40,411 bases of DNA from Rhodococcus sp. IITR03 (GCA_001017865.1 LATQ01000001.1:1961675-2002085); one strand, 5' to 3'. Counted from the stretch's first letter, positions 9,210 to 19,197 are shown. A program made the numbers and translations. Notes: generated from the sequence alone by a model not told the origin.

Positions 9210-9224
9210 CTCATTAGTGTCGTG
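9210..9224 (+). promoter_or_regulatory. Promoter core of the catabolic operon (TAGTGT)
   Basis: CTCATTAGTGTCGTG contains TAGTGT (9215-9220), a TANNNT -10 element 20 bp after the operator end; the operator would cover the -35 position. It resembles the element at 3912-3926 (13 of 15 identical). The ATG at 9283 lies about 60 bp downstream. Confidence 0.5.
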
Positions 9225-9282
9225 TTATCGCGTCACACCCCCTCCGCGGTAGCAGAACGCCCGACATCCAAGGAGAACACAG

Positions 9283-10257
9283 ATGGCACACGCGATCCGC
9301 TTCCACGAGACGGGCGGCCCCGACGTCCTCGAATGGGAAACCGTCGAGGTCGGCGACCCCGGCCCCGGCGAAGTGCGGATCCGGCACGAAGCCGTCGGCC
9401 TGAACTTCGCAGACACCTACTTCCGCACCGGGCTGTACCCGGCACCGTTGCCGGTGGGAATGGGTGTCGAGGCAGCCGGCGTGATCGAGGCGGTCGGTCA
9501 CGGTGTCACCGACTTCCGCGAAGGCGACCGCGTCACCTACACCGGAAGTCCGCTCGGGGCATACAGCACCGAACGGATCATGCCGGCCGAACACCTCATC
9601 GCGCTGCCGGACGCGATTCCCTTCGACACCGCGGCCGCGATGACCATGCGCGGCCTGACCGCGGCATACCTCCTGCGCCGCATCCATCCGCTCGGAGCGG
9701 GCGACACGGTCCTGCTGCATGCCGCAGCCGGGGGTGTCGGATTGATCTTCTGTCAGTGGGCGAAACGATTGGGAATCAACGTCATCGGAACCACGTCCAA
9801 CGAAGCGAAGGCGGAGGTCGCTCGGTCCTACGGCTGTGCCGAGGTCATCGTCCACACCCGTGAGGACATCGCAGAACGCGTGCGCGAGCTGACCGACGGA
9901 GCCGGCGTGCCGGTCGTGTTCGACAGCGTCGGAGCCTCGACCCATCGTTCCTCGCTCGATTCCCTCGCCCGCCGAGGCCTGCTCGTCGCGTTCGGAACGG
10001 CGTCCGGCCCCATCCCACCGATCAGCGCCATGGACCTCGCGGTCAAGGGCTCGCTGTTCGTCACCCGGCCCGCGCTCGCGGACTACATCGCCGATCCCGT
10101 CGAGCGCGCCGAATTGGCGAACGAGCTGTTCGCACAGGTCGCCGCCGGAGACATCGAGATCGAGATCAACCAGAGATACGCACTCGCCGATGCCGCACGA
10201 GCACACCGCGACCTCGAAGCCGGCATCAGCGTGGGCTCGTCGGTGTTCTCGCTCTGA
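9283..10257 (+). CDS. NAD(P)H:quinone oxidoreductase-type zinc-independent MDR reductase
   Basis: 324 residues, intact, with AAGGAG 7 bp before the ATG. It is a medium-chain dehydrogenase/reductase without the catalytic or structural zinc cysteines. An N-terminal GroES-like domain (GLNFADTYFRTGLYP, GVEAAGVIEAVG) is followed by a Rossmann domain with the nucleotide loop AAAGGVGLIFCQWAK near residues 148-162 and FDSVGAS near 213. QorA-type enzymes transfer hydride from NADPH to quinones or enones. As first gene of the operon it may reduce an unsaturated or quinone-like intermediate. The exact substrate is not deducible. Confidence 0.88.
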   Translation: MAHAIRFHETGGPDVLEWETVEVGDPGPGEVRIRHEAVGLNFADTYFRTGLYPAPLPVGMGVEAAGVIEAVGHGVTDFREGDRVTYTGSPLGAYSTERIMPAEHLIALPDAIPFDTAAAMTMRGLTAAYLLRRIHPLGAGDTVLLHAAAGGVGLIFCQWAKRLGINVIGTTSNEAKAEVARSYGCAEVIVHTREDIAERVRELTDGAGVPVVFDSVGASTHRSSLDSLARRGLLVAFGTASGPIPPISAMDLAVKGSLFVTRPALADYIADPVERAELANELFAQVAAGDIEIEINQRYALADAARAHRDLEAGISVGSSVFSL

Positions 10258-10298
10258 CCTTCGCCCGATCCACCCCCCGTCACGCCCAGGAGACCGTC

Positions 10299-11200
10299 AT
10301 GATCACCACCGACCACGCCCATGTCCGGGACGAGGCACGTCACCGATTCCCGATGGACGCACGACCGTTGACCGGCAGCATCGGCGCGGAACTGCACGGC
10401 GTAGACCTCGCCGAGGTGGCCCGCGACGACAAACGGTTCGCAGAATTGAAAGCCCTGCTGCTCGAACACAAGGTGCTGTTCTTCCGCGACCAGGACATGA
10501 GCCGGGCCGAGCACGTCGCCCTCGCCGAGCGTTTCGGTTCGCTCGAGGACCATCCGGTTCTCGGCAGCGATCCGGGACATCCCGGCCTGGTCCGCATCTA
10601 CAAGGACCTCGACAGCCCACCGGAGGCGTTCGAGAACTCCTACCACTGCGATGCCACCTGGAGGGAGAACCCGCCCATGGGATCGGTGCTGCGATGCGTC
10701 GAAGGTCCGGCCGTCGGTGGCGACACCATCTGGGTGAACATGGCACTCGCCTACGAGCAGCTCCCGGGGCACGTGAAGGAACAGATCGCCGGGCTGCGCG
10801 CGCGCCACAGCATCGAGCATCGTTCGGCGCGCGACTGCCGATCGACAAGCGACTCGCGCTGAAGGACCGGTTCCCGGACGCGGAGCACCCCGTCGTGCGC
10901 ACCCATCCCGAAACGGGCGAGAAGGTCCTGTTCGTCAACAGCTTCACCACACACTTCACGAACTTCCATACGGCCGACAACGTCCGTTGCGGTATCGACT
11001 ATGCACCCGGGGCGGGCGAGCTGCTCCGGTTCCTGCAGAGCCGGGCGACGATCCCCGAGTACCAGGTCCGGTGGCGATGGACGCCGAACAGCGTGGCGAT
11101 CTGGGACAACCGGTCCACCCAGCACTACGCGGTCCAGGACTACTGGCCTGCCGTCCGGAGGATGGAGCGCGCCGGAATCGCCGGCGATCGTCCCTTCTGA
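10299..11200 (+). CDS. TauD/TfdA-family Fe(II)/2-oxoglutarate dioxygenase
   Basis: About 300 residues after one repair near 10830 (CATCG for CATCCG). AGGAG precedes the ATG. The 2-His-1-carboxylate iron site is visible: HxD in YHCDATW (His116, Asp118) and the distal His in STQHYAVQDY (about residue 276), with Arg residues of VRRMERAG positioned for the 2-oxoglutarate carboxylate. The N-terminus has the family pattern GSIGAELHGVDLAE and VLFFRDQDM. Family members hydroxylate next to a leaving group, releasing sulfite from taurine (TauD) or a phenol from 2,4-D (TfdA), or hydroxylate gamma-butyrobetaine. It is 41 bp after the reductase. Confidence 0.9.
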
Positions 11201-11253
11201 CTCCGAGAACTTCCTTTCCTCATCACGCACGACCCGATCCACAGGAGACCACG

Positions 11254-12305
11254 ATGCACTTCCACGACGATGCCTTGTTCCCCGAATGCCAGGAGAAGCT
11301 GGTCATCACCGCCGCCCCGTACGGACCCGAATGGGAACCGGAGGATTTCCCGGAAGACCTGCCGCTGACGATGGACGAGCACGTCCAGCAGGCGGTGGAC
11401 TGCTACGAGGCCGGAGCACGGTGCTGCACATCCACGTTCGCGAACTCGACGGCAAGGGCAGCAAGCGACTGTCGAAGTTCAACGAACTGCTCTCCCGCCT
11501 GCGCGAAGCGGTGCCGGACATGATCCTGCAGGTCGGAGGATCGATCTCCTTCGCGCCGGAAGGTGAAGGTGCCGAAGCGAAGTGGCTCTCGGATGATGTT
11601 CGGCACATGCTCGCCGAACTGGATCCCAAGCCGGACCAGGTGACCATCGCCATCAACACGAGCCAGATGAACATCATGGAGCTCATGACCGCGGACGACA
11701 TCGCCGGCACCTCGATGGAGCGTCCGGAACTCGCGGTGACCTACCGGGAGATGACCGTGCCCGCCGGGCCGGAATGGGTCGAGGAGCACCTGCGACGCCT
11801 GCAGGCCGCCGGCATCCAGCCGCACTTCCAGCTGTCGTCGATCCCGCAGCTCGAGACCGTCGAACGCCTGATTCGACGCGGCATCTACACCGGTCCGCTG
11901 AACCTGACCTGGGTGGGGATCGGCGGCGGTTTCGACGGACCGAACCCGTACAACATCATGAACTTCATCCAGCGTGTCCCGGACGGTGCCTGCCTGACAC
12001 TCGAAACCCTCATGCGTTCGGTGTTGCCGGTCAACACCATGGCCATCGCCATGGGGCTGCACACCCGCTGCGGCAACGAGGACACTCTCTGGGGGCGCAA
12101 GGGCCAGAGGATGACCTCGGTCGAGCAGATCCGGCAACTGGTTCGGCTCGCCGGCGAACTCGGCCGGGAAGTCGCCACCGGTAAGGAAGCCCGCGAGATC
12201 TACCGGATCGGCGAAACCTACCGCGACGCCGACGAGACGCTCGCCAAGCTCGGCTACGCCCCCAACCGCCGCCCCGGTCAGGTCGGCTTCACCCACCACA
12301 GCTGA
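11254..12305 (+). CDS. Beta-keto acid cleavage enzyme (BKACE, formerly DUF849)
   Basis: About 350 residues after one repair near 11420 (CACGGTG for CACGGGTG). AGGAG lies before the ATG. PF05853 features are LVITAAPYGPEW near the N-terminus, the Zn-binding HxH in VLHIHVRE (His59, His61), TIAINTSQMNIMEL, the TIM-barrel strands PLNLTWVGIGGGFDG and the C-terminal GLHTRCGNEDTLWGRKG. BKACE proteins condense a beta-keto acid with acetyl-CoA and split it into acetoacetate and a new CoA ester; known substrates include 3-keto-5-aminohexanoate and dehydrocarnitine. Substrate class depends on active-site residues I cannot model here. Its presence implies a beta-keto acid intermediate in the pathway. Confidence 0.9.
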
Positions 12306-12359
12306 CACCCAGTGGCCCCCCCGCTCGGAAATGCACCGCGCCAAGAAAGTTTCGGAGAG

Positions 12360-12971
12360 ATGAACGACGACACCGAACCGACCGTGATCATCGTGCCCGG
12401 TCTGCGCGACCACGTCGCCGACCACTGGCAGACACTGCTCGCCGATCGGCTCGACCGGGTGCGCACCGTACCCCCGCTCGACCACGACCGACTGAGCCTG
12501 GACGCACGGATCGCCGCGCTCGACGCGGTCGTCGGCGACGTCGACGGTCCGATCGTGCTGGTCGCGCACAGTGCCGGCGTCCTGATCGCCGTGCACTGGG
12601 CCCACACAGCGACCAGACCGGTTCTCGGTGCGCTGCTCGCAACACCGGCCGATATCGAAGAGCCGCTCCCCGAAGGGTATCCGACCACGGCCGACCTCGA
12701 TCGAGGCGGTTGGCTCCCGATACCGCGTCGCCGCCTTCCCTTCCCGAGCATCCTTGCGGCGAGCAGCAACGATCCACTCGCGGACCGGTACCGGGTCGCA
12801 GGATTGGCGGAGGTGTGGGGGAGTCGATTCGTCGACCTCGGTGAGGTCGGGCATCTGAATCCCGCGTCCGGCTTCGGCGACTGGCCCGCCGCCGATCTGT
12901 TCCTGCAGGAACTGCTCCAGCGGTCCGGAGCGACAACGCGCGAGACCGCCCCCGTCCCGTCCGAATCCTGA
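12360..12971 (+). CDS. RBBP9/YdeN-like alpha/beta hydrolase
   Basis: 203 residues from ATG 12360; an in-frame GTG at 12312 is an alternative start giving 16 more residues. RBBP9 features are the N-terminal TVIIVPGLRDHVADHWQT, the nucleophile elbow VAHSAGVL (Ser in AHSAG, a relaxed GxSxG), the Asp in AASSNDPLADR and the His in GEVGHLNPASGFGDW. Such enzymes are small serine hydrolases of uncertain substrate. In this operon it may cleave an ester or CoA thioester. It lies between BKACE and the CoA ligase, 13 bp from the latter. The frame is intact. Confidence 0.85.
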   Translation: MNDDTEPTVIIVPGLRDHVADHWQTLLADRLDRVRTVPPLDHDRLSLDARIAALDAVVGDVDGPIVLVAHSAGVLIAVHWAHTATRPVLGALLATPADIEEPLPEGYPTTADLDRGGWLPIPRRRLPFPSILAASSNDPLADRYRVAGLAEVWGSRFVDLGEVGHLNPASGFGDWPAADLFLQELLQRSGATTRETAPVPSES

Positions 12972-12984
12972 AAGCGAACCAACG

Positions 12985-14582
12985 ATGCTCAACCTGTCCG
13001 TTCTCCTGGAGGATTCCGCCCGACGGTATCCCGACCGGGATGCCTGGTGCTGGGGAAGACCCGGATCGGCTACGGCGAACTCGACGCCCGCGCGAACGGG
13101 GTTGCCAACCTGTTGATCGCGCGTGGAATCGCGCCGGGCGACACCGTGGCGATGTCGATCCCCAACGTGCCGGAGTTCGCGATCGTCTACTACGGCATCC
13201 TCAAGGCCGGCGCCGTCGTGGTGCCGTTGAACATCATGCTCAAGGGACCTGAAATCGCCTACCATCTGCAGGATTCCGGCGCCCGGGCGTTCTTCTGCTC
13301 CGAAGGTGGACCCGACCTGCCCATCGGTGAATACGGTCGTGCCGGTTTCGCCGCAGCACCGAAGTGTCGCGACATGTTCGTCGTCGGCGGACTCGATGGT
13401 GCGGACAGTCTCGATACTGCGCTGGGGGAAGTATCGGATGTCCGCTCGTCGGTGGTACGTGATCCGCAGGACACGGCGGTGATCCTCTACACCAGCGGAA
13501 CCACAGGAAAACCGAAGGGAGCCTGCCTTTCCCACTCGAACATGGTGACGAACGCGCTCACCGCGAACCGTCTGTTCGACAGCAGTCCGATGTGTACCGA
13601 CACGTACCTGGTGACCCTGCCGCTCTTCCACTCCTTCGGCCAGACCGTGACCATGAACGCGGGACTGTCGGTGGGAGCCACGCTGGTTCTCCTGCCACGT
13701 TTCGATGCCCGCACCGCACTGACACTGATGATCGAGCAGGACATCACCGTCTTCGCCGGGGTCCCGACGATGTACTGGGCTCTGCTCGATGCGGTGGACG
13801 AGACGGTCGACGTGCAGCGGATCGCCGCGACGATGCGCCGGGCGATCTCCGGTGGCGCCGCCCTGCCCGTCGACATCCTCACCCGCTTCTCCGAGCGCTT
13901 CGGTGTCCGGATCCTCGAGGGCTATGGGCTGTCCGAGACGTCTCCGCTCGCGTTGTTCAGCGATCCGGAACGCGACCCGCGGCCCGGATCGATCGGCGTC
14001 CCGGTCTGGGGAGTCGAGGCCCGCCTCGTCGATGCCGACTGGAACACCGTCACCGAAGTCGACACGGTCGGAGAACTGGCATTGCGCGGCCACAACGTCA
14101 TGTCGGGATATCTCGGGCGGACGGATGCCACCGCCGAAGCGATGCGAGACGGCTGGCTGCGTACAGGCGACCTTGCTCGCAGGGACGCGGACGGCTTCTA
14201 CTACATCGTCGATCGAGCGAAGGATCTGATCGTGCGCGGGGGCTTCAACGTCTACCCCCGCGAGATCGAGGAAGTACTGATCACCCACGAGGCAGTGTCG
14301 CTCGCAGCGGTCGTCGGCGTCCCCCACGAGGTGTACGGCGAGGAGGTCGGCGCATTCGTCATTCTCGAGGCAGGGGAGCAGACCACGGAAGAAGAGTTGA
14401 TCTCCTGGTGTCGAGACCGGATGGCAGGATACAAGTATCCGCGCTCGATCGAGATCGTCACGACGCTTCCGACGACCGCGACGGGAAAGATCCTGAAGCG
14501 CGAACTCGTCACCACGGTACGGACAGGCGCGGTATCGACGGGCACGGTATCGACGAGTCAGGGATCGCCGGATGTCGGGTGA
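12985..14582 (+). CDS. Acyl-CoA synthetase / AMP-dependent ligase
   Basis: About 532 residues after one repair near 13043 (GCCTGG for GCCCTGG). The ANL-family motifs are complete: P-loop YTSGTTGKPKG (about 169-179), GYGLSETSP (A5), LRTGDLARRDADGFYYIVDRAKD (A7-A8 hinge) and the catalytic Lys in ATGKILKRE (about residue 502). The enzyme activates a carboxylate as acyl-AMP, then acyl-CoA. Sequence character is that of medium/long-chain or aryl acid ligases. As the last enzyme gene of the operon it may activate the substrate or the acid released by upstream steps. Confidence 0.9.
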
Positions 14583-14606
14583 GGTGACGTCGGCGCGCAG
14601 GACGTC

Positions 14607-15635
14607 GTGCGGCCGGAGTCGACGCCGAGGGGTGTGCGTCCCCGCGCGGCTGCCCTCGTCGCGGGTATCGGGGTGTGCGCGGCCGGCGCTGCAATCGCGA
14701 TCGTGCTCGGCCGACTGCTCCCCGCCGTGAACCCGATGCTGATCTCGATCGTGCTCGGAGCGCTGGTGGCCAATCTGATCCCTGTCCCGGCGTGGATCGG
14801 CCCCGGCGTCGACTTCTCCGCCAAGCGGCTGCTGCGCCTCGGCATCGCCGTGCTCGGCCTTCAACTGGTCTTCCACGACATCCTCGCCCTCGGGTGGGGT
14901 GTCATCGCCCTCGTCGTGATCATCGTCGCGGCAGGGATCACGGGGACGATGTACCTGGGCCGGGTCCTCGGGTTGTCGTGGACGCAACGTGTCCTCATCT
15001 CGTGCGGATTCTCGATCTGCGGCGCCGCGGCGGTCGCTGCCGCCGACGGAGTCGTCGACGCAAGGCGCAACGAGGTGATCACCTCGATCGCGTTGGTCGT
15101 CGTCTTCGGCACACTGATGATCCCCGGTGTTCCGCTGCTGGTAGGAGTGCTGGGGATGGACGACCGGCAGTCCGGCATCCTCGCCGGCGGGGCGATCCAC
15201 GAGGTCGCGCAGGTCGTCGCCGCCGGCGGCATGATGGGTGGCGGAGCCCTCGCCGTCGCCACCGTGGTCAAGCTCGCCCGCGTCCTGATGCTGGCCCCGG
15301 TGATGGCATATCTGGGCGTGGTCCGTCGACGGCGCGGTCGCGAGGAGGGCGCCCACGAGGACACGATCGGGCGGCAGCCGCCGCTGGTGCCGGTGTTCGT
15401 GATCGGATTCCTGGTAGCTGTGGCGGTGCGGTCCTCCGGCGTGCTGCCCGACGTCGTGCTCGAACAGGCCGCGCTCGTGCAGTCGGCGTTGTTGACCACG
15501 GCCATGTTCGGCTTGGGCCTCGGGGTTCGTGTGGGACTGCTGCGCTCGATCGGACTACGACCGTTCGTAGTCGCTGCTGCCTCCACGCTGTGGGTGATGC
15601 TGATCGCCCTCGTCGGCGCCCTCCTGCTGAGCTGA
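14607..15635 (+). CDS. PSE/UPF0324 (YeiH/TauZ-type) membrane exporter
   Basis: 342 residues, intact, GTG start 24 bp after the ligase stop, so probably in the same transcript. PF03601 hallmarks are NPMLISIVLGALVAN, FSAKRLLRLGIAVLGLQL, SCGFSICGAAAVAAADGVV, GGAIHEVAQVVAAGG and the C-terminal TTAMFGLGLGVRVGLLR, with about ten TM helices. The family includes TauZ, proposed to export sulfate or sulfite during taurine-type sulfonate degradation, and E. coli YeiH of unknown role. Next to a TauD-family dioxygenase this raises the possibility that the pathway frees sulfite. Confidence 0.85.
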   Translation: MRPESTPRGVRPRAAALVAGIGVCAAGAAIAIVLGRLLPAVNPMLISIVLGALVANLIPVPAWIGPGVDFSAKRLLRLGIAVLGLQLVFHDILALGWGVIALVVIIVAAGITGTMYLGRVLGLSWTQRVLISCGFSICGAAAVAAADGVVDARRNEVITSIALVVVFGTLMIPGVPLLVGVLGMDDRQSGILAGGAIHEVAQVVAAGGMMGGGALAVATVVKLARVLMLAPVMAYLGVVRRRRGREEGAHEDTIGRQPPLVPVFVIGFLVAVAVRSSGVLPDVVLEQAALVQSALLTTAMFGLGLGVRVGLLRSIGLRPFVVAAASTLWVMLIALVGALLLS

Positions 15636-15825
15636 ACGGTCCGCGCCCGGCTTGCCGGCACAGCGGAACGTTCGGTGTCGCAGAGTTCTCTACCGGCAAA
15701 ACACCTCTCGCCCGCGCACGATCGTGCCAAGCTCGGAAGTGGTGGTCGGTCCTCGACCCGAGAAGTTCGTCCGGCCCGCAAGGTCGGCTGTCCGGGCGCG
15801 CAGGAACGATTGCGAGGTCGAGTCG

Positions 15826-17147
15826 ATGGCCGAGGAACACGAATCGCACCGGGGCCCGGTATCCGCCGACTCCCGCTGGTGGGCGTGGACCGCTGTCGTG
15901 GTGCTGATCGTCGCGATCGTGCTTCCGGTCGCCGAAGCCGGTCTGCGTGGTGTCCTCGCCCTGCTGCTGGTCGCGGTGGCCGGTGCAGCCCTGGCCGTTG
16001 CCGGGGCCTACTGGTTCCTCACCCACCGGGGGGTGGTCCGCGCGGTGGCTCTGACCGTGACCGTCCTCGTGCCGGTGGTCGTGGTGGTCGTCTTCGCACT
16101 GTCGGGTCACCTGTGGGTCGCTGTTGTGTCGGTGCTGCTCGTCGCCGTGGCGGTCGCATGCGGACGCCGCGCCCTACGAGGCGATCGCGTGAATCCGCAG
16201 CCGGAATTCCCGGCCGTTTCCGTGCACCATCCGTTCTTCGTGATGAATCCACGCTCGGGCGGGGGCAAGGTCGTCCGTTACGACCTGCAGCGCAAGGCCG
16301 AGGAACTCGGCGCCGAAGTGGTGTTGCTGAGCGGACCGCAGCAACTCGACGTCACCGAACTGGCGGAGAAGGCCGTCGAACGAGGGGCGGACCTGCTCGG
16401 CGTCGCGGGTGGCGACGGAACACAGGCCCTCGTCGCGGCGGTCGCAGCGGAACACCGACTTCCGTTCGTGGTGATCAGCGCCGGAACCCGGAATCATTTC
16501 GCTCTCGACCTCGGGCTCGACCGGGAGGATCCCGCTGCGGGTCTGGACGCCTCCGTGACGGGGTCGAGCTGCGCGTCGATCTCGGCCGGATCAACGAGCG
16601 GCCGTTCGTCAACAATGCGTCCTTCGGGGTCTACGCAGAGGTGGTGCGGAGCCCTCAGTACCGTGCCGACAAGACGGCGACGGTGCTGCAGATGCTGCCC
16701 GATCTGCTCGGTGAGCAGGGCAGGCCGGGTCTGCGGGCGCACATCGACACCGAGACCGTCGAGGGACCTCAGGCGGTGTTGGTCAGCAACGGTCCGTACG
16801 CCTTCGACGACCTGGCAGGAATGGGCCGCCGGCCCCGCCTGGACAGCGGCCGGCTCGGTGTCGTCGCGATCTCGGTCTCGAACGCACGCCAGGCGGTGGG
16901 CCTGTTCCGTCGCACCCACAACCGAGGCCTGTTGCAGCGCACCGCCACAGAAGTGGTCGTCGATGCGGACGTACCGGAGATTCCGGTCGGAGTCGACGGT
17001 GAGTCGGTGATGCTGTCGACACCCGTCCGATGCACGATCTCCACCGGAGCGCTACGAGTTCGTGTTCCCCGCAACCGTCCGGGAGCGCGTGTGCCGCCCC
17101 CGCACCTCGATTCCGTTCGGTTGCGGAAGATATTGTGGCCGAATTGA
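15826..17147 (+). CDS. Membrane-anchored diacylglycerol-kinase-family lipid kinase
   Basis: About 440 residues after a repair near 16550 (GCCTC for GCCCTC). Residues 20-125 hold about four TM helices. A DAGK catalytic domain follows: VMNPRSGGGKV near residue 143, GGDGT at 195-199, and SAGTRNHFALDLGLDR, where this family usually binds nucleotide and metal. The C-terminal beta domain ends in VGVDGESVMLSTPV. Members phosphorylate diacylglycerol, sphingoid bases or related lipids at the membrane. The 190 bp before it hold no gene; the start is the first ATG compatible with the TM region. Confidence 0.85.
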
Positions 17148-17195
17148 ACTCTTCGGATCTCACATTCCGGCGCATCCTACGACTTCAATGAAGGG

Positions 17196-18037
17196 ATGTG
17201 CAGATGGATGGCGTATACCGGTGATCCCGTCCTGATGGACGACCTCCTGTTCCGGCCGGTGCACTCCCTGATCGACCAGAGCCTGCATTCCAAGATGGGC
17301 GCAACTACCACGAACGGGGACGGCTTCGGCATCGGCTGGTACGGAGAGGGCCCGAGGCCCGCATTGTTCAAGTGCATCGAACCCGCCTGGAACGAGAGCA
17401 ATCTCCGCGAGCTCGCCACGCAGATCCGTACGCCGTTGATGTTCGCGCATGTCCGCGCCTCGACCGGAACTCCGGTGCAGCGCACCAATTGCCATCCTTC
17501 CGCTACGAGAACAGGTTGTGGATGCACAACGGGGCGGTGCACGGATTCCACCTCATGAAACGGGACCTGGCGATGGCCGTCGATGCGAGCCTCTACGACG
17601 CGATCCGGGGGTCGACGGATTCCGAGATGCTGTTCTACCTCGCGCTCACCTTCGGCCTCGCCGACGACCCGTTCACCGGCGTGGCGAAGGCCGTCGGTTT
17701 CGTGGAGGATATCGGAGCACGCATGGGCATCGAGAATCCCATGCAGGGAACGATCGCCACCACCGACGGCAGCAGCGTCTGGGTGTTCCGGTATTCGACG
17801 GAGCGGAAGACACGCTCGTTGTTCTACTCGGCCGACATCAAGGCGATACGGGCGCAGCATCCCGAAGTGGAAGTGCTGTACCAGCTGGGAGACGACACCC
17901 GCTTCGTGGTGTCCGAACCCCTTCGGGATCTCGAAGGGGCCTGGCTGGAGGTTCCCGAGTCGAGCGCGGGTGTCGTTCGGGGGAGCGACCAGGAGTTCCG
18001 GCCGTTCGCGCCGATCTCACCCGTGCGCTCGATGTGA
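17196..18037 (+). CDS. Class II glutamine amidotransferase (EgtC/YafJ-like)
   Basis: About 280 residues after a repair near 17498 (ATCCTTC for ATCCCTTC). The second residue is the N-terminal nucleophile Cys (MCRWMAYTG). Other Ntn-hydrolase glutaminase features are NGDGFGIGWYGEG, FAHVRASTGTPVQRTNCHPF, MHNGAVHGF and STDSEMLFYLAL. The glutaminase frees ammonia from glutamine, or, as in EgtC, cleaves a gamma-glutamyl amide. No ergothioneine genes flank it, so the role is unassigned. It is convergent with the Rv1733c-like gene. Confidence 0.87.
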
Positions 18038-18065
18038 TCACGACGAATTTCTCGCTACCGGTCGG

Positions 18066-18686
18066 TCAACCGATGGACCACCCGGGGGTGTGGTGCGCCC
18101 GGCGCCATTCATGTTCCCATTCCTGCATTCGGTGGTGCTCGTTGTACCGATGTATGCCGTACCAGAACCCGACCCCGCCCACCAACGCGGCCGCCCACAC
18201 GGCTATCGCTGTGAGCACGGCCGTAGTGGCGCTGTCCGTCCCGCTGTGGGGAGCATCGACCGGGACGCCGCTGGGGTCCACCCACAGGTCGATCGTCGCG
18301 CCGGGGTTGCGCGTCGAGCGGCCGACTCAGCCGACCGGTGTGGGTGTGCCCGTCCACATTCCACCGCACCCACCGGAGTTCGGTCTGGTCGACGGCCGGC
18401 GGGAGCGGTGGGGCGGTCTCCGGCGCCGCGGCAACGGTGGGGGCGCTGTCCAGAACGGTTGCTTCGACCTGACGGTGGGTGTGGATGTCCTGGCGGGCCT
18501 GCTCGACCAGCGTGCCGTAGGTGACGGTGCCGACGGTGGCTGCCAAAGGCACCATCATCACCACGAAGACGACCACCACGAGAGCTGCCGTCGACTCGAG
18601 CCGGTCGCGACGGCGCAGCAGCGGGCTCCGGTGCCAGGCGCGCGCCGCCACAATCGCACGGAGCACGACGGCCCGGTGGTCATCAT
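18066..18686 (-). CDS. Rv1733c-family membrane protein
   Basis: About 206 residues, close to the 210 of Rv1733c, after repairs near 18640 (GCGCC for GCGGCC) and near 18310 (net +1, or two lost bases). The start at 18686 overlaps the stop of the SHOCT gene as ATGA; an earlier in-frame ATG at 18732 lies inside that gene and is less likely. It has RSPLLRRRDRLES before TM1, a soluble middle with RWVRWNVDGHTHTG and WVDPSGVPVDAP, then TM2 around TAVLTAIAVWAAALVGGVGFW. In M. tuberculosis this family belongs to the DosR dormancy regulon; its function is unknown. Confidence 0.8.
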
Positions 18687-19096
18687 CGGCTCGGCATCTC
18701 GCCGCGCCCCGGGGTGTCTTGTTCCAGGGCACGAGTCTGGAGCTGCTCGAATTCGACTGCGGTGATCGCCCCGGACTCGTGCAGCGCCTTCGCGTCGGCG
18801 ATCTGATCGACGGCGGATCTGCCGGCTGCCTGCCGGATGTACTGGTCGGTGGCGTGTCGGGCCTCGAGTTGAGCCTCTCGGGCCCGGATGGCCATGTCCT
18901 GTCCGCGCACGATCAGGTAGAGCAGAGCGCTGAAGAAAGGAATCAGGATCAGGGCGATCACCCAGACGGCTTTGCCCAGCCCGGACACAGTGTGGTCGCG
19001 GAACAGATCCGTCAGGATCAGGAAGAACACGAGCAGGTACGCCACGAAGGCGAACACGATGATCGTGTACCACAGGAGATCCCAGAACGAGTCCAT
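18683..19096 (-). CDS. PLDc_N/SHOCT-domain membrane protein
   Basis: 137 residues, intact, with GGAGGTG before the ATG. Two TM segments (WYTIIVFAFVAYLLVFFLILTDL and VWVIALILIPFFSALLYLIV) frame a DLFRD loop typical of phospholipase D N-terminal-like (PLDc_N) modules. The C-terminus IADAKALHESGAITAVEFEQLQTRAL is a SHOCT domain, a short oligomerisation helix pair. Function is unknown; such genes are frequent in stress loci. It overlaps the Rv1733c-like gene by 4 bp, so the two form an operon. Confidence 0.85.
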   Translation of the reverse strand: MDSFWDLLWYTIIVFAFVAYLLVFFLILTDLFRDHTVSGLGKAVWVIALILIPFFSALLYLIVRGQDMAIRAREAQLEARHATDQYIRQAAGRSAVDQIADAKALHESGAITAVEFEQLQTRALEQDTPGRGEMPSR

Positions 19097-19197
19097 GATG
19101 TGCACCTCCGGTGAAGGGACCGGCGAGACAGGCCGAGAAGTTCGGAGTGGTCTGGCCGCGGGGGAGAGTACGTCTTTCTGCCACCGCACCGCCGTAG

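Noticed and set aside
11403..15356. A 1317-codon open frame on the minus strand antisense to the catabolic operon
   Set aside because: It mirrors the BKACE, hydrolase, ligase and exporter genes, has no family-like motifs and is rich in His/Arg/Gln/Asp as expected of an antisense frame in high-GC DNA.
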